Shown here: piece by piece, positions 11,124-21,328 of the stretch
Layout of the letters: each line of letters begins with the position of its first letter
Numbering within the stretch: position 1 is the stretch's first letter
NCBI RefSeq assembly: GCF_000715075.1
Contig: NC_134084.1
Location: forward strand, 96,452,411-96,516,410
Direction of reading: 5' to 3'
Length of the DNA: 64,000 nucleotides
Source: Nicotiana tabacum
Taxonomy: Eukaryota; Streptophyta; Magnoliopsida; Solanales; Solanaceae
The notes under the pieces: model-generated
Databases searched by the model: none
What the model was told of the DNA's origin: nothing
The model's input: the letters and a program-made list of their open reading frames with translations, nothing else
Translations under genes and position numbers: made by a program

Positions 11124-13283
11124 AGGGTCACGTAAGCCTTATCTGGATGATGTAACATCGATGCCAGAGTAGCCAACGCATCGGCCACTTCATTATGAAT
11201 CCTTGGAATGTGCTTAAATTCTATTGACTGAAATCGCTGACAAAGCCCATGCAAACATTGCCGGTACGGTATAAGCTTTAAGTCTCGTGTTTCCCATTTT
11301 CCTTGAATTTGGTGTACCAATAGGTCCGAGTTACCCATGACCAAGACTTCCTGGACACCCATGTCTACAACTAATCTCAACCCTAAGATACATGACTCAT
11401 ATTCTTCCATGTTGTTCGTACAATAGAAATGAAGTTGAGCCGTAACTGGGTAGTGCTGACCTGTTTCAGAAATAAGTACTGCTCCTATTCCCACACCTTT
11501 CATGTTTGCGGCCCCATCAAAGAAAAGTCTCCATCCTGGCTTCTCAACTTGTTCCAACTCATCAATATGCATCACATCCTCATCAGGGAAGTAAGTTTTC
11601 AACGGCTCATAATCATTGTCAACTGGATTCTCTGCCAAATGATCTGCCAGCGCCTGTGCTTTCATTGCAGTCCGTGTCACATAGATAATGTCAAACTCCG
11701 TAAGCAAGATCTGCCACTTTGCAAGCCTCCCCGTGGGCATAGGCTTCTGAAAAATATACTTTAATGGGTCTAAGCGAGATATGAGGTAAGTAGTGTAGGA
11801 TGACAAATAATGTTTCAACTTCTGTGCCACCCAAGTTAGGGCGCAACATGTCCTCTCCAGATGAGTATACTTAACCTCGTAAGATGTGAACTTCTTGTTG
11901 AGGTAATAGATAGCCTACTCTTTCTTGACTGTAACATCATGATGCCCCACTACACAACCAAATGAATTATCCAAAACCGTCAGATATAGAATCAAAGGCC
12001 TCCCCGGTTATGGCGGGACCAACACGGGTGAGTTCGACAAATACCCCTTTATCTTATCAAAAGCCTCCTGACATTCATCAGTCCATTTAACTGCAGCATC
12101 TTTCTTTAACAGCTTGAAAATCGGCTCACAAATTGTCGTGAGCTGAGCAATGAACCTATTGATATAATTCAATCTTCCCAACAAACTCATCACCTCAGTT
12201 TTGTTTCTTGGAGGCATCAATTCCTGAATAGCTTTGATCTTCGACGGGTCTAGTTCAATACCCCGACGGCTGACTATAAATCCCAACAACTTCCCAGATG
12301 GTACTCCAAAAGCACATTTTGCAGGATTGAGCTTAAGATTGTACCTGCGAAGCCTTTGAAAAAACTTCCTTAAATCCCTGACATGGTCAGACTGCTGTCT
12401 AGACTTCACGATAACATCATCCACGTACACCTCGATTTCCTTGTGTATCATATCATGAAATATTGTTGTCATTGCCCTTATATAAGTTGCCCCAGCATTT
12501 TTCAAACCAAATGGCATGACCCAATAACAGTACGTTCCCCACGGAGTGATGAATGCTGTCTTTTCCGCATCTTCCTCGTCCATTAGAATCTGATGATAAC
12601 CCGCCTAACAATCCCCAAAAGAACCAATCTCATGTTTCGCACAGTTATCAATTAATATATGGATGTTCGGCAGTGGGAAATTGTCTTTTGGACTTGCCTT
12701 GTTAAGATCTCGATAATCGACACACACCCTGGTCTTGCCGTCTTTCTTTGGCACCGGCACAACATTAGCTAACCAGGAAGGATACCACATAACCCGAATG
12801 ACCTTTGCATCAAATTGCTTGGTAATCTCTTCTTTGATCTTTACACTTATGTTCGTTTTGAACTTTCTCAGCTTCTGCTTGACAAGTGGGACTGCCGGAT
12901 CAATGGGCAGTTTGTGAACCACTAAATCGGTACTTAGACCCGGAAAATCATCATACGACCATGCCAAAACATCCTTGTATTCGAACAATACTTTAATTAT
13001 CTCCTCCTTGAGTTGTGGCTCCAGATGAACACTTATTTTAGTTTTGCGAATATTGTCTTGGTCCTCTAGATTAACTGCTTCTGTGTCATTTAGGTTAGGT
13101 TTGGGTTTTTCTTCAAAGTGACTTAATTCTTTACTAGTTTCCTCATAGGCCTTGTCATCATCATATTCCACCTCATCATGACACTCGATTTCTTGCACTA
13201 TTATCTCTGAATTAGATTGGCTTTTAAAACTGGGCCGAAGATTCCTCATGCGTGTCATGTCATCGATATCAGCATAAAGAGAA
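11078..13283 (-). pseudogene. Reverse transcriptase and dual RNase H (broken), element A
   Basis: This is the second exon of pol on the minus strand. RT motifs are clear: KKDGKTRVCVDYRDLN, the block with MPFGLKNAGATY, and the catalytic YVDDVIV. A degenerate gypsy-type RNase H follows. Then comes a plant RNase H1-like domain with D in FFDGAAN, E in NMEEYE and the last D in NEVADALA. The motif expected to read GDS is GNS, so one catalytic Asp seems lost. Stops are at 12605-12607 (TAG), 12008-12010 (TAA) and 11915-11917 (TAG), all in one frame. Two successive RNase H domains are an established Tat feature. An N-terminal Met at 13357 lies inside the predicted intron and is not the start. Confidence 0.92.
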
Positions 13284-13467
13284 CTATACAGAAAAGAAAA
13301 AGAAAAAGAAATGGAAACAAAATTAGGAATTAAGAAAGAAAAGGAATTGCATTTCATTGAATGTAAAGATGACAGGGTTTTAACTCATCCAAACGGACGG
13401 AACGTAGCAACTGAATTACAAACCCTGGAATAATCCAGGTGAACAAAAGGAAAACAAAACCCACTAC
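13284..13467 (-). other. Predicted spliceosomal intron in pol of A (184 nt)
   Basis: On the minus strand the donor is GCG|GTAGTGGG at 13467 and the acceptor is TTTTCTGTATAG at 13284, preceded by a pyrimidine run of ~30 nt. Splicing joins the protease frame (phase 2) to the RT frame exactly in phase and removes three or more stop codons. Codons on both sides (PSQRES before, LYADIDDM after) are typical of this junction. An intron at this place is established for Ogre elements. The exact sites here are my prediction. Confidence 0.75.
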
Positions 13468-14480
13468 CGCGACTCCCTCTGAGATGGAAGAGGAGTGGCT
13501 TCCCAGTTGTTGATATTAGCACGTGGCCCAATGTACTGTATATCTGCTTTGCTCGACCCTTCCCCGGCCTCAACCATGTTCACCTCAGCAAATACCTTCT
13601 CAAGCCCTCTCTCCAAGTTCCCATCCGCACCAATCAGTGGACCCGACACCTTTGCCAATAATTGCTTCCCGATACTTGGCCTGATGAAGGACCTGAACAG
13701 ACCTGGAATTGGTTTGTGAAGAACCCAGCCTCTTTTCTTCATCTTGCGGGCTCGTCTTACATCCGCCGCCGTAGGCTTGAAACCCAACCCAAAGGTATCC
13801 GGATTTTTGGACAAATAAACTGGCTGAACAATACCTTGCAAATCAGCACCCAATCATTTGCCTGGTACAAACCCATTTTTCAACATTTTAGAGGCTACCA
13901 TGACAGTTGCAGCTGTTATTCTGGGAACCGGGATGTTTTTCCCTTCAGGAACCTTTTCTACCGAGACTGTATCAAAAACCTGGTAAACCCACGGCCCTTT
14001 ATCATCATCAGTCTCTATGAATGGTACGATGGTATCGCTTACAATTCTCATGTTGTCTTCCCCATGTACTACGATCTCTTGTCTATCCCACTCAAATTTA
14101 ACCATCTGATGTAGTGTAGAAGGCACCACTTTGGCAGCGTGGATCCATGGTCGCCCCAACAGAAGATTATAAGACACCGCCACGTCTAACACTTGAAACT
14201 CCATGGTGAACTCGACCGGCCCAATTGTCAATTCAAGTATGATGTCACCGACTGTGTCTGTACCACCACCATCAAACCCCCGAACGCAGATGCTATTCTT
14301 GTGAATTCTGTCATCATCAACCTTGAACTTGTTTAATGTAGACAAAGGACAGATATTGGCATTGGACCCATTATCAATCAGTACCCGAGTGACTATCGAA
14401 TCTTCACATTTTATGGTCAAATAAAGAGCTCTATTATGTTCTGTACCCTCCACGGGCAATTCATCATCAGAAAATGTCAC
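13468..14480 (-). pseudogene. Aspartic protease exon (broken), element A
   Basis: The enzyme cleaves the polyprotein. The active-site pattern is VLIDNGSNANICPLSTL, where DNGS stands for the usual D-T/S-G, followed by the flap region and the [19 protein letters not shown] block seen in Tat proteases. One in-frame TGA lies at 13854-13856. The downstream ~130 codons (LGADLQGIVQP onward) run to the intron donor in the same frame. A one-base loss near 14483 separates it from the pre-protease frame. Element C has the homologous block at 48194-48637. Confidence 0.88.
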
Positions 14481-14485
14481 TCTGT

Positions 14486-15348
14486 TTACCTCAAGATTTT
14501 GTTCGCGATTTTCTCCAAATTATTCACTGAAATTTTATCGGGAACATGAGCTTCATTCAATATCTTCATCAGAGCCCGGCGATGTTCATCTGAGTGAATA
14601 AGCAATGAAAGCAACGAGATTTGGGCTGGCATTTTTCTTAGCTGCTCAACAATAGAATAATCTTGCACTTTCATCTTTTTCAAGAACTCTTCTGCCTCTT
14701 CCTCCGTAATAGCTTTCTTAACCGGTGCCGGATTTTCCTTGGGAGCCCTAGCCTTTCTCAACTCTTCGGGGGCAAAACAACATCCCGAGCGAGTTAAACC
14801 TTGTGTTTCACAAACTTCCTCTTTGATTTCCTTCCCCTTGTAGGTCACAACTACCTGTTCATACATCCACGGAATGGCTTTACTGTCAATCACTGGTAAC
14901 TGGGTTATTGACTTTATGACAACTGGTTCTATATGAGCCCCCTTTACGACTGCCGCAGGTGTGCTTGATACTCCCCGAACCACTACCTTGATCGGCTCTG
15001 GTTTCTTCGCAACAACAGAAGATCCTTTCCCCATCACCAAAACTGGCTTGTTGTCTATTCTTTTCAACTGAACCGATGGTTTCACACTGGCTGACTTTTC
15101 ATTCACTTTGGCTTCACTAGAACGGATCGTCATGACTGTCTGTGATGGCTTCTTAAGCTCTGCTCCCTTATGTATCAGTTCAATCATGTTGGCCTCATGA
15201 TGCGCTGGCAACGGGTTCTGGTTAATATTGGGTGTCTCAGGGGCCTAAACCTCGATCATGTTTGTGTCAATAAGCTCTTGCACAATAGTTTTCAATCTCC
15301 AACATTTCTCAGTATCATGTCCGGGAGCCCCTAAACAATACTCACAGC
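14486..15348 (-). pseudogene. Gag C-terminus and pre-protease linker, element A
   Basis: At the start is a zinc-knuckle-like motif (CEYC...GHDTEKC, spacing C-2-C-5-H-4-C), reached after a one-base loss near 15380. TAG at 15245-15247 follows. The main open part (15211-14486) has a basic, Val/Lys-rich linker, the pattern IPWMYEQVVVTYKGKEI and a helical AEEFLKKMKVQDYSIVEQLR segment. The same order of blocks is found in element C (47162-48193). That supports a real, conserved but uncharacterised region between gag and protease. Confidence 0.8.
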
Positions 15349-17061
15349 TCACTGAATGGTCCAAATTTTTAGGAAGGGGATTTTGCATTTGGCCTCAACC
15401 GGATTCAACAAGCCTACCTGCCTCAGTTTGTGGAAAAGAGTGGTATAGGATTCTCCCAGCGGAGTGAATGTTTTCTGTTTCTGCATTCTCTCATTTCTGA
15501 AAGCCTGGTTTGGGTGGAAGCTGGATCCTGGCCTATAAGCCCTCGGGTGTGGATATGTGTTTTGTGGAGTTGGGTATGTGTTTTGGGTAGCCGGCGCACG
15601 CCATTGCGCGTGAGCTGGAGACTGGGTATAAGTTTGGGCATGATGGATGGAAAAGTGTGGCTTTGGTGGTGGATAATAGTGTTGAGGAGGGCCATATGGG
15701 GTATAAGGATAATTTGGGTGATGGGGTCTGGGTTGGTTGTAATAGGGTGACGGGATTCTGGACCTGGACCATGCTCCAGATTCGACAGTTGCAACCTCTT
15801 CTTTCTTCTTCTTCCCAAGCACACCCCCAGTGCCGTTTTGAATGGCTTGGGTGGTTGCTTTGATTGCTGAATAACTCATGATCTTATTGGATTTGAGTCC
15901 CTCCTCAACCATGCCTCCCATTTTCATGACTTCATTAAAGGACTTGCCCACTGCTGACACCAAATGACTAAAATAGGTGGGCTCCAAAGCCTACAAGAAA
16001 TAATCAACCATTTCGCTCTCTTTCATCGGGGGGGGGGTCAACCCTCGCTACTTGCTCTCTCCAACGGAACCCATATTCTCGAAAGCTCTCACCGGGCTTC
16101 TTCTCGATCTTTCTCAATGACAGTCGATCTGGGATGATTTCAAGATTGTATTGAAACTGACAGGCGAAGGCTTGGGCCAAGTCTTCCCAGGTGTACACCT
16201 TCTATGATCTTGTCTAGTGTACCATTCCAACGCCGATCCGCTCAAACATTGGCCGAAATATGCCATCAGCAATTAATCTCTCCCTCCTGGCCCTCTCATC
16301 TTGCTATAGAATCCCCTTAAATGTGCTACTGGATCGCCATGCCCGTCGTACAAATCAAACCTAGGCATATTGAACTCGGACGGTAACTGAACATCCGGGA
16401 ACAGACACAAGTCTTTATAGGCCACACTTACTTGGCCTCCTAACCCCCTCATGTCTCGGAATGATTGCTCCAAGCTTTTGACCTTTCTGATCATCTCCTC
16501 CTGCTCAGGGTTTTTGGGCGGCATCTCGGTGCCTGCCGTGAGATCAAGATGAGGGGTATAAGGGTAGGGTTCTGGAACTTTGAAGGTAGGCTCAAGGGGA
16601 TAATACTGGTTGTCGTGCGTCTGGAATCGAGGTTCATTGGGGGATCGGTGTAGGGTAGCAGACGGAGGTGCTACAAAAACGGGAGTGATTAGTGGAGGTG
16701 GGTATGAGACTTGTTTGGATGGAGGAGCCTGTGATGTATGAGAAGTGGTGCCCTGGCATTGTTGGTAGAGTGGAAATGCTGGAGATGAATTCACAGTGGG
16801 TGTCTCCTGAGGCTGAGCTAATGGTAGGATATAAGCGGGGTTAGCGGGATAAACTGGCGGTGGATGCCCTTTCGCCCAGGCTTGGTACATTTCAGCCACC
16901 TGTTGTTTCAACTTATACATTTCCTCCCTCATTGCATGAACGTCCATTTCTTCTACTTCTTTCGACGGGTCAACAATACTCGTATCAGATTCTGAGCCAG
17001 TCATGTTCACTTTATCTTTAGACCGGGTGTTGTATGGATGAGTTGCCAGAATGCTAAACAA
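15349..17061 (-). pseudogene. Gag capsid region (broken), element A
   Basis: The likely start is Met at 17061, after a ~590-nt spacer from ORF1. The N-terminal third is Pro/Gln-rich with an acidic VEEMDVHAMREEM coiled-coil-like piece. The capsid part includes LYDGHGDPVAHLRGF and GESFREYGFRWREQ, the retrotransposon gag domain. A Pro/Tyr/His-rich tail follows. Breaks: TAA at 16273-16275, a one-base loss near 16197, a shift at the G-run near 16030, and TAG at 15991-15993. Homologues in the window are C (45606-47161) and I (54942-56039). Confidence 0.87.
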
Positions 17062-17229
17062 CTAACCACCTACCTGGACTCACACATTTAGACAACAATT
17101 CCGTTAGCGGTTAGGCTCTAACAGATTGGATAACCGCACGTTGGGCATGAATGCACCTATACAGTTAACCATTTCTATGATGCATTTGTTCAACCGCATG
17201 CGTCATCCCGGCATTTCCTTAGTTCCAAC

Positions 17230-17370
17230 TGTAAGCATTCTCTTTTTTTTCTTTTTTTCTCTCTTTCATCTTTTCTTTCCGCATTCTATCCCTTTCTTGT
17301 TTTCCCGCTCTTTTTTATTCTTTTTCCATCCTCTCTCATTTTTCTTCTTTCTTTCTCTCTTCATTTGGTT
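17230..17370 (-). other. Purine-rich tract between ORF1 and gag, element A
   Basis: The + strand is almost pure pyrimidine, so the element RNA is purine-rich. It lies between stem-loop copy 2 and the gag start. Element C has a matching tract at 45241-45372 before its gag start. Confidence 0.65.
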
Positions 17371-17385
17371 ACGGTCGAATCCTAT

Positions 17386-17437
17386 GGAGATTGCCTACGT
17401 ATCGTGACCTCGCACGAATCAGACCAGGCGTAGTTCG
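17386..17437 (-). other. Stem-loop module of A, copy 2 (upstream of gag)
   Basis: TCGTG (17402-17406) pairs with CACGA (17413-17417) around a 6-nt loop, between the conserved arms. The minus strand reads GAACTACG ... TGATTC, stem-loop, then ATACGTAGGCAA. It sits about 330 nt upstream of the gag Met at 17061. Confidence 0.7.
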
Positions 17438-17651
17438 TGAAAATAAGTGCCAAAATAGAGGAACAAATTTTTTGGGAATTTTCAAATTTTCATTACCACA
17501 ACATTCTATTACAAGTTAAACATTCTGAAATGGAAAATAACAGACTCCAACTAAACTCAAATACAAACTCCGAACATACTAGCATACTTGGACGCAAAAA
17601 GAAAACAGACTAACAAACAACAAACTCTAAAATGGAAAATACAGACTAGAT

Positions 17652-19708
17652 CTATGAATACATTAGTGCTTCAAAAGTGGGTGCCCGCGGGGCATCGTTC
17701 GGCCTCGCCGCGGGCTTAGGTGCCAAATCCCTTTCAAGTTGCTCCAGCTCATACATGGTTCACTTGACATAAATCATTACTGCCGAAAAGAAGGTAGTGC
17801 GAGTCATGTCTTCGCATGCCCGACATCTCCTGAGGATGGCGTGGGCAATGGTCTCAATCTTGTCTCTCGTTCGACCCTTTTCTATAAGCAATAGCCTTAC
17901 TTGATTATTGCGAGCCTCCAACACATGAGAATCCTGAAGATGCTGATCCTGCAGCTGCTGTATCTCTACTTCCATTTGGGCTAGTAAGTCATAGCAGTGT
18001 CCACTTTCGGTCTCAAAAGCTTTAGCTTGCTTAGCTGCCTTATCCCCAAGGGTGACCACTTTTCTTTTCAGACTAGCAATGGTCTTTTCATAATCTTTCT
18101 TTAAGTGTTGCACATAATGGGTGCCTTCTTCTGTTCTTTTTACCCACTATGCCCGGAGTTCTGCTATGGTTCCTTCGGATATTTTCAGCTCATCCTGTCA
18201 CTCACTAATTTCCTTTTCAGCCCCTTTATCAACCGCTCGTCCAACCGGCTCCTTTGTTGGTTATTGGCAGCTATCCTCATTTGCTGGACTTGGGCCCTAA
18301 GCACCTCGTTTTCTTGGGCCAACCTGTTCTTTTCTCCCTGATCAGCAGCAGCGTGCACACTGTTTTCAAATTTCAGAGCTCCAATCTATTGTTTCAGTTT
18401 GCTGATCTCGGCCTGATAGCCTTCTTCTTTTGCTAGCCAACCCCATTGTTCTTGTGATGATTCAGTAAAATCCTGGATGTGGGGTCTTTTAGCTTGTCTC
18501 TGATGCTCAAGTTCACTTCTGCACCATGCGAGGTATTCTGGCGACATTTCTCCTTTGGCCCGATCCTGCACACAAGTATCTGCTTGTAGATATTGACATT
18601 CATTCCAAATCTCGCGAACTTTCGCTTCGGGAAACTGTCCGTTAGGGCTAATCTCAATTACTTGAGCACTAAGATCTTCCTCCCGTGGCACTGTTTGGCA
18701 TCTCCCGAGTTGTCTCAGAACCCGACATGGAGCATAAGGCTAGATGCTCTTAAGTCCCATCAAAAGAAAATGTGAGCTAGCTGCTGGCATGTATATGATT
18801 TCTTCAACAGGCAACCATCCCAACGTCCACTGTATCTGACTGTCCGTGAGAGTACAAAAGTATGATATCCATGTTGTTACTCCTTCGGGCAGACTAACCC
18901 CATCAATCCTTGTGTAAAACTCTCCTATACATGTCTTGTCAGACTAACCATAACTCAAAAGCTGGGAACGGTGGCATAGATGCTCGGTCATCCACATTTG
19001 TAGCAACAAGTTACACCCTTCAAAAAAGTTGCCTCCGGCTTTGCAGGAAGTGAGAGCTCGGAAAATGTCAGACACGATCATTGGAGCAAGAGTGCTTTCA
19101 TTTTGAGCAAGCAAGGTACTGACGACCCCGGCTACGTTTATATCAATATTCTCGTCTTTCCTTGGGAACACCAGGAGGCCCAAAAAAGTTATCATGAAAG
19201 CCACCCGTCTGTGCTCATCCCATTTTTGACGGTTGTTTTTACTGCATAGCTTGATGTCCGTCTTGTTAAACCCTCCCACGTGGCCGTACCTGTCGTATAT
19301 GAAGCGCAGAGTGCAGAAGCCTTTTGCCAAATCTGGATTATAGACTGTCCTGGGTATGTTTAGTGAATCTAAAAACTGATGCACCGTAATGGCTCTTGGA
19401 GCAACCAGATATTTTCCTCTTAACGGAACCTCAAGATTTCCAATGTACCCGGCTATTTCCTCCAAAGTTTGGGTGAGCTCAAAATCTGAGAAGTGGAAGA
19501 CATTCTGCGCCGGGTCCCAGCAAGTGACCAACGCTCTTATAATATCACCCCGAGGCTTGATTTCCAACAAACCCGTAAGACCCTTCAGATATTTCTTGAC
19601 TTCGTCTTGTCCTTCTTTGCCTAAATCATTCCACCATAGCCGCAACTCGAAAGGGATTTTAGTCATTATTGAGAAAGGTTCGTTTTGTATCGTGCTCATC
19701 CTGCACAT
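17652..19708 (-). pseudogene. ORF1 (broken), element A
   Basis: This extra ORF, upstream of gag, is typical of Ogre; its function is unknown. About 685 codons start at Met 19708 (a few codons into a short open stretch) and end at TAG 17652-17654. The N-terminal 250 residues are globular, with LRLWWNDLGKEG, VFHFSDFELTQTLEE and FFEGCNLLLQMWMTEHL. They match the ORF1 of element I in several blocks. The C-terminal ~300 residues are rich in Gln/Glu/Lys heptads and probably form a coiled coil. TAG stops occur at 18944, 18740, 18386 and 18147, TGA at ~18198 and 17760, and one G is lost near 18205. The N-terminal part may relate to plant mobile-domain-like proteins (inference). Confidence 0.8.
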
Positions 19709-21041
19709 TTATTAAGGTGATTAAGCAAAAACAAAACTTTTATTTGACTCAAAACAACATTAACTATTTCCTTTTCCAAATTTAAAATGTCAAACTCGGT
19801 TTTCAAACACGACCTTTCAGCACTCCCAAGAACGAAGATTTTAAGGCTGTGAGAGTCAACCAGTCAAAAATCAAAATGACCAAAAATGGTCGTTTTTGCA
19901 AAGTTAGCCTTCCGGCGTCCCTTTCGGGAACATTCGGCTATTTTTGACCAAAACGGCGTCACCTAACTTATTCACGACAAAGATTAAAAATTTGATATAC
20001 TTATTTTTTGGCTATTTGCAAAGGGAAGGTTGGACCCGATGAGGGTTGCCTACGTATCTCACGCCCTGTGAGAATCAAACCTGCATAGTTCGGGCAAAAA
20101 AACTAACTATATTTTGAAAATAAGACCCTTTTTTTCATTTTCCATGGCAAGACAAACTATTTTTCCCTTTCTATTTTTTGAAAACAAGACAAAATAACGA
20201 CTCCTTTTTTCCTTTTTCATTTTCAACAAACAATAAACAACCTATTTTTTCCAAACTAAAATAAAGACTCTTTTTCTTTTCCTTTTCAACAAACAATTTT
20301 CCAAAAATAAAAGACACTTTTTCTATTTTTTCTTTTGCTTTTAGTAAAACAGACTATTAAAAATAAAGCATTTTTCTTCTTCATTTTCTCAAATTTCGGC
20401 AGAGTTTCGCCAATAATTGGTCATTGGTTTTTCTAAAATAATCAATTAACCCCCTAACTGTTATTTCTCTCTTTTCTCTTTTCCTCTTTTTCTCAATTTT
20501 CTAACATTCCCGAGATTCAAAAGCCGGTCAACATGCTGGTTCGAAACAAATATATGTACAGAACAAATAGGATGCATCAGGATGGTCTTTTCATTTCAGG
20601 TTGCTAGCCGTAGACGAACCCAACCCCTATGTTGAGTCCCCTAAGTCAAATGCAGCATGATGCAATTAAGCGCTCCTACTAGGGATCCGGCATGAAGTCA
20701 AGTTACTCTAGGTTCAAAACCTGGGTATGTGTTCTAAACAATGCACTCGAGCGGACAACTCGAGTCGAGGAGGGGGCAGCATACCGGGGACCCGCGAGAT
20801 CATCCGGTTTTGCAACTTATCCGAGCCTCTTTTTTATTTCAGGGTATGACACTAATAGAATAGGGAGTCTCAACCAGTAAGCACATCCCCGGAGGTGAGA
20901 AGAGAAGGGTGTCGGCACAGTTTATATACAGTTCAGATAATATTAAAGTGGTAACACTTAGCACATTCAGCACAAAACATGTAGGAAAATCAGATATAAC
21001 CAAATACAACAATTATTCTAAGCTCGAATTCTTAAACCCTG
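19709..21041 (-). other. 5' leader of element A
   Basis: These 1.3 kb lie between PBS and ORF1. They contain stem-loop copy 1, several purine-rich stretches in the RNA sense (20100-20500) and no convincing gene. A leader of this size before ORF1 is normal for Ogre. Confidence 0.75.
20041..20093 (-). other. Stem-loop module of A, copy 1 (upstream of ORF1)
   Basis: TCTCAC (20057-20062) pairs with GTGAGA (20068-20073) around a 5-nt loop. Flanks match the other copies: on the minus strand GAACTATG ... TGATT, stem-loop, then ATACGTAGGCAACC. It is ~330 nt upstream of the ORF1 Met. Confidence 0.75.
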
Positions 21042-21080
21042 AACCAGAGATTCTGGGTTCGGTCCCCAGCAGAGTCACCA
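21042..21080 (-). other. Extended tRNA-Arg primer-binding site of A
   Basis: Four nucleotides from the LTR end, the + strand reads like the 3' half of a plant tRNA-Arg (ACG type as I remember it): anticodon-stem arm ACCAG, variable loop, T-arm CTGGGTTCGGTCCCCAG, acceptor strand CAGAGTC, then ACCA. About 39 nt match, more than the usual 18. The T-loop position 58 is G here, where tRNA has A. Ogre elements are known to use tRNA-Arg. Confidence 0.8.
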
Positions 21081-21295
21081 GAGCTGTCACACCTCCTTCT
21101 TTACCTACACCCACAAGGGCGTAAAGGAATTTTTCCAATTAAAGGACAATCGAAACGGGATTTAATTATTAATTATTCAGAGTCGCCACTTGGGATATTA
21201 ATGGTGTCCCAAGTCACCGGTTGAATCCCGAACCGAGGAAATTTATGACTCTGTTAACAGTCCGTGAACCAAAAATTTGAGTAAGGAATTCTGTT

Positions 21296-21328
21296 AACCC
21301 GGGAGAAGGTGTTAGGCATTCCCGGGTT
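21296..21328 (-). other. U5 hairpin, 5' LTR of A
   Basis: This is the identical counterpart of 2996-3028, with a 9-bp perfect stem and loop AAGGTGTTAGGCA. It sits about 210-245 nt before the LTR/PBS junction, so it would be in the 5' leader of the genomic RNA. Confidence 0.75.

Noticed and set aside
13284..13357. Met at 13357 as the start of RT
   Set aside because: It lies in the predicted intron and the first ~25 residues are the translated pyrimidine tract.
13662..14114. 150-codon + strand ORF
   Set aside because: Antisense of the protease of A, which has clear motifs.
21042..21080. A tRNA gene
   Set aside because: Only the 3' half is present and it sits at the PBS position.
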